Assembly (NCBI RefSeq): GCF_037392515.1
Contig: NC_090280.1
Location: 27,347,118 to 27,411,117 of the forward strand
Reading direction: 5' to 3'
Origin: Haliotis asinina
Lineage: Eukaryota > Mollusca > Gastropoda > Lepetellida > Haliotidae
DNA: 64,000 nt
The notes below the pieces were generated by a model. The model saw only the letters and a list, made by a program, of their open reading frames with translations, was not told the DNA's origin and made no database searches. Positions 1 to 9,499 of this stretch are shown here, one piece after another. The translations under genes and the position numbers were made by a program. Each line of letters starts with the position of its first letter. Position 1 is the stretch's first letter.

Positions 1-2024
1 TAAAATGACGAAGGTCAAATGTATCTGTTTGTTTTAAATATGTCTCTTGGAGACATAACGCTGAAGGTGTAAAATCTTGGACTATTAGCTGTAATTCATG
101 TAAATTAGTCCTCAGTCCTCTGCAGTTCCACTGTACAATATTATTGGAATAACCTATCTTTTGGGGGGATTTATTGGGGATCTACCCCGCACTCTTTTGG
201 AGGGCGACAAGCTATGTGCCCTTGTTTGGATGTTTTCGGAAACATCCATATCTTCCAAGGATCCGAATTTATTAAAAAGTTGGATTTTGTTACTAGACCC
301 CTTTGAGGCTCTTCCACTTTTACCCTTTTGTGAAGATTCACATCTAGATTTAAGCTTGTTTTTCTCAGTTTCTTTCACATTGGATTGAGACGTCCGTTTT
401 GCATTTATCTGAGATAATTTCTCCCGTGTACAAGGTACATCCTGAACACCCATGGGCTCCGGAAGTACGTCAGCAGTTTGAGTGGATGATTCAGGTACCA
501 AAGTCTGAGGAGTGTCAGTATTAATCCATGTTAAGTTGGTTTGACAGCAAACAGAAGACTTGATTACATTCACGGTTGGCGAAGGCGATGTTCGGGTAAC
601 AGAAGCATAAGTTTCTGTTAAGTCTGATCTTTGGACAAGTTTTTTTGCATCTGCAAAGCTAATGTTTTGAGTATATTTGATTTTGTTGATTTCCATGTTC
701 CGTTTCCAAACTGGACAGTCTTTTGAGAAAGACGAGTGACTTCCGGCGCAGTTAACGCATTTCTTAAAGTTGTTGGTACAATCTTCTGTTGTATGTGTCT
801 GCTCACCACAGTGAGCACACGTGACAGACAATGTAAAACTATTCACTCCATGTCCAAATTTTTGGCACTTAAAACACCTTAATGGGTTAGGAACATAGGT
901 ATCAACAGCGATGTTACAGTATCCAGCTTTCACAGATTTTGGAGCAGTTGGCGAGGAAAAAGAAAACAAGTATGTATTTGTTGGGACAGTTTCTTTATTT
1001 TTCCGGGTTGTAAACCTTTTGACATGCATCACACCTTGATCTTTCATCTCTGTCCCAATATCTAATTCCGTCATGTCCGCAAACAACTGATCACGATCTC
1101 GAATTATGCCTTTGCTAGTGTTGAGCGTCCTGTGAGCTGAGACTGATACAGGAATTCCTACCAACATTTCAGTTGTCATCAGGTTTGTAGCTTGCTGTCG
1201 TTTACTACATTCAATGAGAAGAGCTCCTGAACGCAAGCGTCTAACATTTTTGACATCACCCGCAATGCCTTGAATAGCCTTCGATACTGCAAACGGGTTC
1301 AACTTTAGTGGTGTCTTATCATGAGTCTCGATCACTATAAAGCGTGGCCAGTAGTCAATTGATTGGGTCGGTCTGTGTTCATTATCATCTTCATCAGGGT
1401 CCAGTGGACGTTTTGCTTTTTTAATGGGGGTTTCGTAAGCCATAGTTGGTTTTAAATGGTTCATCATCCGAGCTCCCCACCCACCACGGAGTATCACAAG
1501 GACAATGCTAAAGCAAGCGGGCCTCCAGCTTGCAGCACCAAGGATACCCGGATGATATACTCCAGTAGAAAAATCAAAAAATTAATATTTCCACCAGATT
1601 GGCCCATGAGCCACCGCCTTCTGGGCATACGACTCTAGGCAAAAACATATATAAAATGATGAATTTCAAATTACAATCTCCAAAGAGCCAAGCATGAAAA
1701 ATCAAATTACCAGTTTAATAAATTTTGAGCATGAAATAGTTGTAGCTCAGGGCTTGGCGTGACCAGCCGATTGATAGAACTGGGCCAGTTCTACCACCCG
1801 TCTAGGTGAAGTAAGGGCCAAAGTGGTGTGTTGAGCAATAGGAACATTGGTCCTGCTCCCATTGCCCTCAACCCCCAGACTCCCGTCCTCCACCGACACA
1901 GGGCCGCAACCCACGGCAAACGGGTTGGTGGACCAAATATCCCCCCGGGTCCACTACGGGGGTGTCGGCGAGCTCTTGGCGTTACCCAGCACCCACCACG
2001 AGGAGGTGTCTCGCCACGGGTGCC
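1..2024 (-). mobile_element. LINE copy A, 5' half (I/Nimb-like, EN-RT-RNase H family)
   Basis: This is the 5' part of a non-LTR retrotransposon on the minus strand. The 5' terminus is at 2024: its last bases on the plus strand (CACGGGTGCC) match the 5' terminus of the near-complete copy at 33592. A 5' UTR of about 580 bases precedes ORF1, and the first codons of ORF2 (VQWNCRGLR, start of the endonuclease) lie at about 85-145. The rest of ORF2 runs off the left edge of the window. The family assignment rests on the RNase H domain seen in sister copies downstream of the reverse transcriptase, as in the I group of LINEs. The exact clade is not settled. Confidence 0.85.
154..1443 (-). CDS. LINE ORF1 protein (copy A), RNA-binding with CCHC knuckles
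   Basis: An uninterrupted ORF1 of 429 codons. I start it at the ATG reading MAYETPIKKAKRPLD, which matches the start of ORF1 in the copies at 14106 and 32992; the frame is open upstream but lies in the 5' UTR. The N-terminal third (WPRFIVIE... with LRSGALLIEC) looks like an RRM-type fold. The middle has three zinc knuckles: CFKCQKFGHG, CAHCGEQTHTTEDC and CVNCAGSHSSFSKDC. The C terminus is Lys/Ser-rich and ends RSPINPPKR. In LINEs this protein coats the transcript and acts as a nucleic-acid chaperone. The reading frame is intact although ORF2 cannot be judged here. Confidence 0.85.
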   Translation of the reverse strand: MAYETPIKKAKRPLDPDEDDNEHRPTQSIDYWPRFIVIETHDKTPLKLNPFAVSKAIQGIAGDVKNVRRLRSGALLIECSKRQQATNLMTTEMLVGIPVSVSAHRTLNTSKGIIRDRDQLFADMTELDIGTEMKDQGVMHVKRFTTRKNKETVPTNTYLFSFSSPTAPKSVKAGYCNIAVDTYVPNPLRCFKCQKFGHGVNSFTLSVTCAHCGEQTHTTEDCTNNFKKCVNCAGSHSSFSKDCPVWKRNMEINKIKYTQNISFADAKKLVQRSDLTETYASVTRTSPSPTVNVIKSSVCCQTNLTWINTDTPQTLVPESSTQTADVLPEPMGVQDVPCTREKLSQINAKRTSQSNVKETEKNKLKSRCESSQKGKSGRASKGSSNKIQLFNKFGSLEDMDVSENIQTRAHSLSPSKRVRGRSPINPPKR

Positions 2025-4466
2025 TTTTGATTTAGAAAAAGCGTATGACACGACATGGAAACATGGAATTTTGAAAGATTTACATGACTTTGGATTACGA
2101 GGCCGTTTGCCGCAATTTATATCCAACTTTTTAAATGACAGGCAATTTCAAGTTAGAGTGGGTTCAACACTGTCTGATCATTACAGTCAGGATCAAGGTG
2201 TCCCACAAGGTAGTATTTTGTCTGTCACATTATTTAGTATCAACAGTTTATCAAAGGTTTTTAATGATTCAATTGATGGATCACTTTTTTGTGGATGATT
2301 TTAACATTTCTTGTCGTGGGAAAAATATGCATACCATTGAACGCCAACTGCAGTTATGTTTAAACAAAATAGATAAGTGGTGTCTTGAAAACGGCTTTAA
2401 ATTTTCTAAATCAAAAACTAGTTGCATACATTTTTGTCGTAAATACAAACCACATAAGGACCCTGAACTGTTCTTAAATGGCACTCCCATCAAAGTAGTC
2501 AAGGAGGCCAGGTTCTTAGGTCTGATTTTCGACTCGCATTTAACTTTTCTTCCGCATATCAAATCCCTGAAAACTAAATGCCTGAAGGCACTTGATGTAT
2601 TAAAAGTCGTGTCTAATTCAAAGTAGGGAGGTGACCAGACTACCCTCCTCCATCTATATCGATCACTTGTCCGTTCTAAACTTGATTATGACTCCATCGT
2701 GTATGGCGGAGCCTGCAAAAGCAACTTAAAATTATTAGATTCTGTCTTGGGTCCTTTAGAACCTCTCCTGTTCACAGTCTATATGTTGAAGCCGATGAAC
2801 CATCTCTAACACAACGCCGTATACAATTATCTTTACAATATATAACAAAGCTATTCTCTAACGAAACTAACCCTGCATTTAACTGTGTTTTTAATCCTCT
2901 CTACGATGACTTGTATAACAAAAAGCCTTCTCTTGTTCCACCGCTCGGGCCTAGAATTAAACCCTTTCTTTCTTCGGCCGGCATTGAGCTGGAAAATATA
3001 GCTCCCTCCCGTCTTCTTTCTTCTCCTCCTTGGCAATTGGTTAGGCCACAAGTCGACCTAACATTAACTTCATTTAAAAAATCAGAAACTAATGAATTAC
3101 AATACAAACAAGAATATAATCAATTGAAACATAAATATAGCAATTATAAATCCTTATTTACAGATGGGTCCAAGGATGGTGGCGCAGTGGTTGTGCCACT
3201 GTCATTGGATCCAGAACAATATCTTCTAGATTACCAGATAATAGTTCTATTTTTACAGCAGACATCCTAAACATAAACAGTACATAATCTATTCCGACTC
3301 TCTTTCTTGCCTTCAGGCTATTAAAAACCTATCATGTAAACATCCACTTTTAATAGAAATTATGGAGTTATATAATGATCTTGCTAATGGCCAATGCGAC
3401 ATCGTCTTTTATTGGTTACCAAGCCACGTTGGCATTTCTAGCAAGACAATGGCCGATCTTGCTGCTAAGGCAGCACTCAACAAATCTGTGACACCACTTC
3501 TGATTCCATACTCAGACTACAAAGCTACAGTTAGATCTTATATCCGTGATCTAATGCAGAAGAAGTGGGACACCCAAGTGAGTGTTAATAAATTACATGA
3601 AATAAAACCGTATATTGGTTACACCTACTTGGGTTGTCAGTCCAGATTTGAGGAGGTTGTTATGCGACGATGTCTTATTGGCCATACTAGATACACTCAC
3701 GAATATATACTTCAAGGTGAGGATCCTCCGTTTTGTATCCCTTGTGATGAAGGAATCACAATCAAGCATATCTTGCTTGACTGTATTGATTTTGCCATCA
3801 CAAGGGGTAAATATTTTAATGTCAAGACAATAAAGGATCTTTTTAATGTTAATTATCATTTAATCATTGAATTTTTAAAGGAAATAGAATTATTACATAA
3901 ATTTTGAATAATATGTTTTGTAAATAGAAAGCTGATATTTTAACCATGGTGGTAAGAATTTTCAACTGCGATTGTTAGTGTCTGTACCCTCAAAGGGGGT
4001 TAAAGTAGCATAAAATTATTGTCCCCCTGAGAGGCTACGTAAGTCCCAAAACTTTCAAAGTGAAATCTAAACTGACCAATTTTTTAATCGTAGTATTTTT
4101 GTCATTTTAAATTTCGGCTACATTTTCCTACAATCACCAACGACTGAGGGGATGGTGTAAATCCAGCTAGGGTCCATGCAGGTAGCAAAAGTAATGTAAG
4201 TCTCCATGGTCCCTAGTATGGTGATCTACCTTCAGGTGTTGGCGATCTACAACCCGTATTTTATATTGTATTGTCTAAATAGTGGTATTTGTTTTAACTC
4301 TCCACACTAGTTTTAATTGTAACTGTGATATTCTAGTTGTGTTACTGTCCTTTGACGACAGGTGTTTATAATGTATACATATTTCATAACAATATAGAAA
4401 TGTTCTCGTAACGATATGGCTGAAATATTGCCGATGTGACGTTAAATATTAACTCACTCGCTCACT
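2025..4466 (+). mobile_element. LINE copy B, 3' part (same family as A)
   Basis: The 3' portion of the same LINE family on the plus strand. It begins abruptly inside the reverse transcriptase (FDLEKAYDTTWKHG) at the base after the 5' terminus of copy A, and runs through RNase H and the 3' UTR. It ends in the family tail AATATTGCCGATGTGACG...TAACTCACTCGCTCAC at about 4412-4466. The 3' UTR (3910-4466) is clearly alignable with those of the copies ending at 7664 and 27488. The 3' end abuts the endonuclease region of a different LINE at 4467. Confidence 0.85.
2026..3907 (+). pseudogene. LINE ORF2 fragment: RT end, thumb and RNase H (copy B)
   Basis: Decayed ORF2 lacking the endonuclease and the RT fingers. 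Visible in order: RT motif A region FDLEKAYDTTW, motif B GVPQGSILS (about 2195), FVDDFNISCRGKN just after 2285, thumb (GLIFDSHLTFLPHIKSLK), RNase H (LFTDGSKDGG at about 3155, then WLPSHVGISSKTMADLAAKAA at about 3415) and the C-terminal Cys-His region ending LLHKF at 3907. The frame shifts near 2290, is interrupted near 2625 (GGDQTTLLHLYRS follows a stop) and has losses near 2740 and 3200-3290. Not functional. LINE proteins like this one reverse-transcribe their own RNA at the nicked target. Confidence 0.85.
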
Positions 4467-4809
4467 ATTTAAATGGCATCGTTTCAGAACATCCATATAA
4501 ATATATATTGTTATGTGGAGACTTAAATACTCGTATCAAGGATTTTTTGGACTACATTCCAGATGATACTTTGGATTTTATGTATGTTTCTTCCGATTAC
4601 CCTAGCGACATATTTGATATGCCTAGGTCATCTAAGGACACACATGCCCACACTAATTATGGTATAAAGTTAGTTGAATTATGCCGGGCACTTAGTATTC
4701 ATACAAAAAATGGTAGGTTCTTTAATGACACAGCAGGAGAATAAACTTGTATTACACATAACGGTTGCAGTGTAGTCATCATCTCTCTTTCCACATATTG
4801 CAGACTTTG

Positions 4810-5077
4810 AGTGAGTGAGTTAAGTTTTACGCCGCACTCAGCAATATTCCAGCTATATGGCGGCGGTCTGTAAATAATCGAGTCTGGACTAGACAATCCA
4901 ATGATCAACAACATGAGCATCGGTCTGCGCAATTGGGAACCGATGACATGTGTCAACCAAGTCACCGAGCCTGACCACCCGATCCCGTTAGTCGCCTCTT
5001 ACGACAAGCATAGTTACCTTTCATGGCAAGCATGGGTTGCTGAAGGCCTATTCTACCCCGGGACCTTCACGGGTCTA
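4810..5077 (-). mobile_element. SINE, family 1, full-length with target duplication
   Basis: A 268-bp SINE on the minus strand. On the plus strand its 3' tail comes first (AGTGAGTGAGTTAAGTTTTACG) and its head last (CCTTCACGGGTCTA). It is flanked by a 9-bp direct repeat CAGACTTTG at 4801-4809 and 5078-5086, which defines both ends. It sits inside the endonuclease region of LINE copy 2a and splits it. Other members of the family lie at 20098, 24107, 24553, 36634, 52402 and 55085. Confidence 0.9.
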
Positions 5078-5691
5078 CAGACTTTGGAGTGGGTATTTAT
5101 GACATCTCATGTCACTTTCCAGTTAGTTGCTCTCTGGACATCAGTGATGATAACGTGGTCCAAACTGGTTATTCTATAAATTCTTCACCATTCAACCCAT
5201 ATGTAAGTACAAGACAAATTAATTAAATGAATAAATTAAGTGGGTAAAATACCTATGGAGTAAAGATACAAATAACATTTTTCTAACAAATCTCACAAAA
5301 ATGTTGCATAATACTCATGACACGTTATCAGATTTGATAAATGAGAATACGGAAACTTCACTATCACTTCTTACAGACATAATTCAAAAGGCTGCTGATC
5401 ACACTAAGGCAACATATGGTGGTATCCTGCAATAAGGATTTAAACACAACCCCATGGTGGGACAATGAACTTTAAAACATCAGAAATATTCAGCTCTTAG
5501 AGCCCACAGAGAAAAGAACACAGACATCAGCATTTACAAGAAATACAAAGCTCTATCTAAAACTATTTTCGCTAAGAAGAAAGAACAGTATTTATGTAAG
5601 CAAAAAGAAGAGTTTCTCCAAGAAATGACCCAAACAGTTTTGGAAAATAACTAAGCAAACTAGAAAACATTCATCCCTGAAACCATAACAG

Positions 5692-7374
5692 ATGACCAGT
5701 GGGTTGAACATTTTACAACACTTCTCTATTTGGACACCGTTAACCCTCTACATGAAGCTAGTCTTTACAGACATTGTACCACTGATGGCACAGATTATAA
5801 CACCCAAGTACTCAACAGTCAAATCACTGAACAGGAAGTTTTATAAAGCCTTTCAAACCTTTCCACTAACAAAGCTACAGGGCCAGATGGAATTCCTGGT
5901 GAGTTTTTGCAGACTGCTTAATACATTATTGCCCCATACTTGACAAATATCTTTAACAATATATTGCAGAATGGTATATTTCCAAATTGTTGGGGTAACA
6001 GTATTATTTGTCTATTATTTAAATTTGGAAGCAAACAAGACACAAACAATTATAGAGGTATTTCCCTTATTGATTCAGTATGCAAAATATTTACTGCTAT
6101 TTTGAACAAAAGACTACAGAAATGGTGTGATTTAAAACAAATAATTAGTGAATCTCAGGCCGGTTTTACGGCCAACTACTCAACTATTGATCACATTTTT
6201 GCATTACAGGCAATTATCCAAAAATATGCATGAAAGAAAAAAGGACGGTTTTATTGCCTTTTTATAGATTTTTCTAAGGCCTTCGATAAAATAAGACACG
6301 ATGTACTTTTAAGATCCCTTCATCTTCATGATATTGGTGTAACCGGCAAATTCTACAACATTATTGTCTTCATGTACTCTCAACTTTCATGCTATGTAAG
6401 GACAAACTGTGGACTGCCATCATGCTTCACCTGTAATGTACCCGCCAGGGGTGCATACTAAGTCCGCAATTGTTTATTATTTTTTAAATGACCTGCACAA
6501 GAAAATGTTAAATGGTGGTGGTAAAGGTGTTTTTATTACACATGGGCAACCTATGTGGACTTATGTTTGCTGATGATATCTCAGCACTCGCTGACTCATG
6601 TCTTCTTCTACAAAAGACGATTAACGTTTTAGAAACTTTTTGTAATGAAACTGGAATGCAAGTTAATCTCAAGAAGACTATAGTTGTAGTTTTTAGAAAT
6701 GGTGGTCCTCTACGATCATACGAGAAATGGTTTTACAAGGGCCAACAGATTGAATCTCTTTTTATAGATACCTGGGTATTGTTTTCACACCCAAGCTTGT
6801 GTGGAGTAAAGCACAACTATGTTTATCATCCCAGGCCAACAAAGCAATATTATCATTATTCAGTTTTCAGAGAAAAATTGGTAGCATAGACGGCTGTGAT
6901 TTATTTAGGAGTTTTGACTCAATGATTGTACCTATTCTCTGTTATTGAGCAGAAATTTTGGGCACTGACTATTGTGAAGTTATTGAGGCTGTACATCTCA
7001 AGTTTTGTAAACAGTACTTAAGAGTAAACAAATCTACGTTTAATGGGATGGTGTTAGGCGAGTGTGGCAGACTCCCTCTCCAATATGTTTATCTCCTGCG
7101 TGTTATTAGATACTGGTGTCGTCTCATACACCTACCTGAAAATAGGCTGCCTCGTCAATCTTACATCATGTTTAGATCTTTAGATGAAACTGGCCGTATC
7201 ACATGGGTTTCAAAGGTGAAGCAAATATTACTCATGTATGGCTTTGGTTATGCCTGGTTTTATCAAGAAGTCAGAAATGTTGGTATGTTTATTTCTCTTT
7301 TTAAACAAAGATTAAAGGATAATCTAAAACAGTCATGTTACTCACCAATACAAGATTCTCCGAAATGCTTATAA
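5692..7374 (+). pseudogene. Reverse transcriptase pieces of LINE copy 2a
   Basis: Several frame-shifted fragments of one reverse transcriptase. At 5940-6233: NYRGISLIDSVCKIFTAILN and SESQAGFTANYSTIDHIFAL, the RT fingers. At about 6255-6300: LFIDFSKAFDKIRHDVL, motif A. At 6545-6600: CGLMFADDISALADS, the catalytic FADD. At 6958-7374: thumb and connection, ECGRLPLQYVYLLRVIRYWC and LLMYGFGYAWFYQEVRN. The same GFGYAW block occurs at about 48690 in copy 2b, showing that the two belong to one family. Multiple stops and shifts make it a pseudogene. Confidence 0.75.
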
Positions 7375-7941
7375 CCACTATAAGTCATTGTTGAATCTTG
7401 AAAAATATTTGTGTTCTGACATTCCAGTGTATCTAAGGGTGACCTTATCAAGATTTAGATGTAGCAACTTTAAGATAGCAATAGAAACTGGTTGATCTGG
7501 AAATATTGAACCACGAGAGAGACTCTGTATGTACTGCAAATCAAAAGGGTTGGACTATATTGAAAACGAATGGCATGTCATATTTATGTGTAGTTGTTAT
7601 AACGATTTAACAGCCAAATACGTTGCTAAATATATACAAGACCCCTATACTGTACACACTGTGGGTGAGTGAGTTAATAGTTAACCTCATATCGGCAATA
7701 TTTCAGCCATATCGTGACGGGAACATTTTGACATTGAAATGAAATATGTATACATTATAAAAACCGGTCGACAAAGGACAGCAAAACAACTAGAATATCA
7801 CAGAAAAGAATGTAAACCTAGTAACTATACCTAAAACAATTTATAGTCTGGTTCATAATTATTGAGAATTTTTCTTCTTACTTTGAGCTATCCTAACACC
7901 TCAACTGATTCACTGATACTTAAAACTAAGTAATGGTATAA

Positions 7942-7994
7942 GGGAGGTAACTCATCTTGGCCTACTGAGTATAGTACAATTAGAGTTACCTCCC
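7942..7994. repeat. 12-bp perfect inverted repeat in mariner 5' leader
   Basis: GGGAGGTAACTC at 7942-7953 and its exact complement GAGTTACCTCCC at 7983-7994, separated by 29 bases. It lies between the left inverted end of the mariner element and the transposase start. It could be a subterminal transposase-binding structure or the trace of a small inserted palindrome. Confidence 0.7.
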
Positions 7995-8036
7995 CTGAAT
8001 GTGTAGCAGACGTCATTTTCCTCAGCACTGTCAACA

Positions 8037-9017
8037 GTGTCTGCTGAAGATAAAAGAAGGTTGATTTTTGAGTTGTGTAATCAAGGAATTGATGATGTAA
8101 ATACATTGGCAGAGAGAACAGGAACTCCTCTTTCTACTGTGTATAGGATTAGGAAGAATTCTAAAGAGGGAAAGGATTTGGGGCACCAGAAAGGAGCAGG
8201 GAGACCCAGAAAATTGGACTTCTCAGATCGCGTCCGGCTGGGAATTTTAGCGTCTAAAAAGCAAAGGGCAAGCATCTCCAACATCAGGTATGAAATGATA
8301 GAAAGGGGATCAACAGTTGTATCAAAATCTACAGTTAGAAGAAATTTGATTGATCTTGGATGGGAGAAAAAGACTGGAATTCCTTTTCCTCTCATGAAAC
8401 AAGAACATAAAGACAGGCGTGTTGAGTGGTGTTTGGCACATGAAAACTTTGACTGGGAAAATGTGATTTTTACTGATGAAAGCTCAATATGGGTATATCC
8501 CAATAATGTGAAAATATAGACAAAGTCTGCGTCAGCACCGTTGTATCGACGACCTAAATACAGCCCAAAGTTTCATGTATGGAGAGGGATATCCTTATTA
8601 GGAACGACCCTGCTGTGTGTGTTTGAGGGAAATCTGAGAAGTCAACGCTACACTAACATATTAGATAATTTTCTCCTTCCAAGTGCACATGTGTTTTATG
8701 GAAATGACTGGATTTTGCAGCAAGATAATGATCCTAAACACACCGCAAAACATGCCAAGCAGTGGTTTCAGGAGAAAAATGTGACTGCATTACCATTTCC
8801 TGCATATAGTCCTGACTTAAATCCCATTGAGAACATTTGGGGGATGATGAAGGAATGTGTGAATCAAAAGGGGTTGACAAAAATTGAAGACATGAAGAGA
8901 GAAGTGGTCCGATACTGGGACAGCATAACTCACGAGACACTAACCTCTCTGATAGGAAGTATGCCTACCCGTCTTAGACTGTGCCGTGAAGCTCATGGAG
9001 ACTTGATAAAATATTAA
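8037..9017 (+). pseudogene. Mariner/Tc1 transposase, one in-frame stop
   Basis: Transposase of a Tc1-like element, 326 codons in one frame broken only by TAG at 8517-8519. The N terminus has helix-turn-helix DNA-binding segments (NTLAERTGTPLSTVYRIRKN) and a GRPR-type hook (GAGRPRKLDF). The catalytic triad is present: Asp in VIFTDESS (about 8472), Asp in LQQDNDPKHTAKHA (about 8724) and Glu in DLNPIENIWG (about 8829). Thirty-four residues separate the second Asp from Glu, hence DD34E. The first codon of the block is GTG (8037), where an ATG would be expected in a eukaryote, so the start codon is probably also lost. Few defects point to recent inactivation. It lies inside LINE copy C. Confidence 0.9.
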
Positions 9018-9499
9018 ATTGTTACCTACACAACATGAAAAGGTCAGTTCACTTTCACAATACATTCAATTTTATCTGATTTGTTCTCGTTTAATAATAT
9101 GAAATGCTTTAGCTATTCTCAATAATTTTGAACCATACTGTGTATCTATACAGGACAATACCATATAAAAATGGGCTATAGATTGCTAACAACTGAAGGT
9201 AGATTCACCGTACTTGGGACCATGGGGACTTACATTACCTTAGCTACCTGCATGGACCCTAGATGGATTTACATCATCCCCTCAGCCGTCAGCAATTTGT
9301 GAAATCTAGCCATACAATAAAAAGACACGTATTCTACGATTAAAAACTTGGAAATTTAGAAATTACTTTGAATGTTTGTCCACTTACGTACCCTCTCAGG
9401 GGAACAATAATTTTACGGTACTTCAACCCCCTTCGAGGATACAGCCACTAACAATCACAGTTACGAATTTAAACTTCCAATAATAAAATATTTATCTAT

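Larger units (their letters stand above)
4467..7663 (+). mobile_element. Decayed LINE of a second family (copy 2a), EN-RT without RNase H
   Basis: A broken non-LTR element distinct from copies A-C. It opens inside an apurinic-type endonuclease (YILLCGDLNTRIKDFLDYIPDD at about 4500; NYGIKLVELCRAL; ending near THNGCSVV at 4755), interrupted by a SINE at 4810-5077. The endonuclease resumes after 5086 (YDISCHFPVSCSLDISDDN). RT pieces follow, then a C-terminal Cys-His segment ERLCMYCKS...NEWHVIFMC near 7520-7590. It ends where LINE copy C begins at 7664. Family assignment beyond a CR1/L2/Rex-like non-LTR element is not possible by eye. A second, more decayed relative lies at 44640-49265. Confidence 0.75.
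7844..9140 (+). mobile_element. Tc1/mariner DNA transposon (DD34E), nested in LINE copy C
   Basis: A 1.3-kb cut-and-paste element. Its ends are inverted repeats of 25 bp (7844-7868 and 9116-9140) that match at 22 positions, each containing GGTTCA and AATTATTGAGAA. It is flanked by TA on the left (7842-7843) and TG on the right (9141-9142), so the TA target duplication is probably mutated on one side. The insertion interrupts the 3' UTR of LINE copy C: sequence on either side lines up with the uninterrupted 3' UTR near 27640-27700. The mariner is therefore younger than LINE copy C. It carries one transposase gene. Confidence 0.9.

Noticed and set aside
1791-2126. GC-rich minus-strand frame in the LINE 5' UTR (RGETPPRGGCWVT...), also seen at 33308-33715
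   Set aside because: Similarity between copies follows from the conserved 5' UTR DNA. No ATG lies inside the element for this frame, and its start methionine is in flanking DNA.
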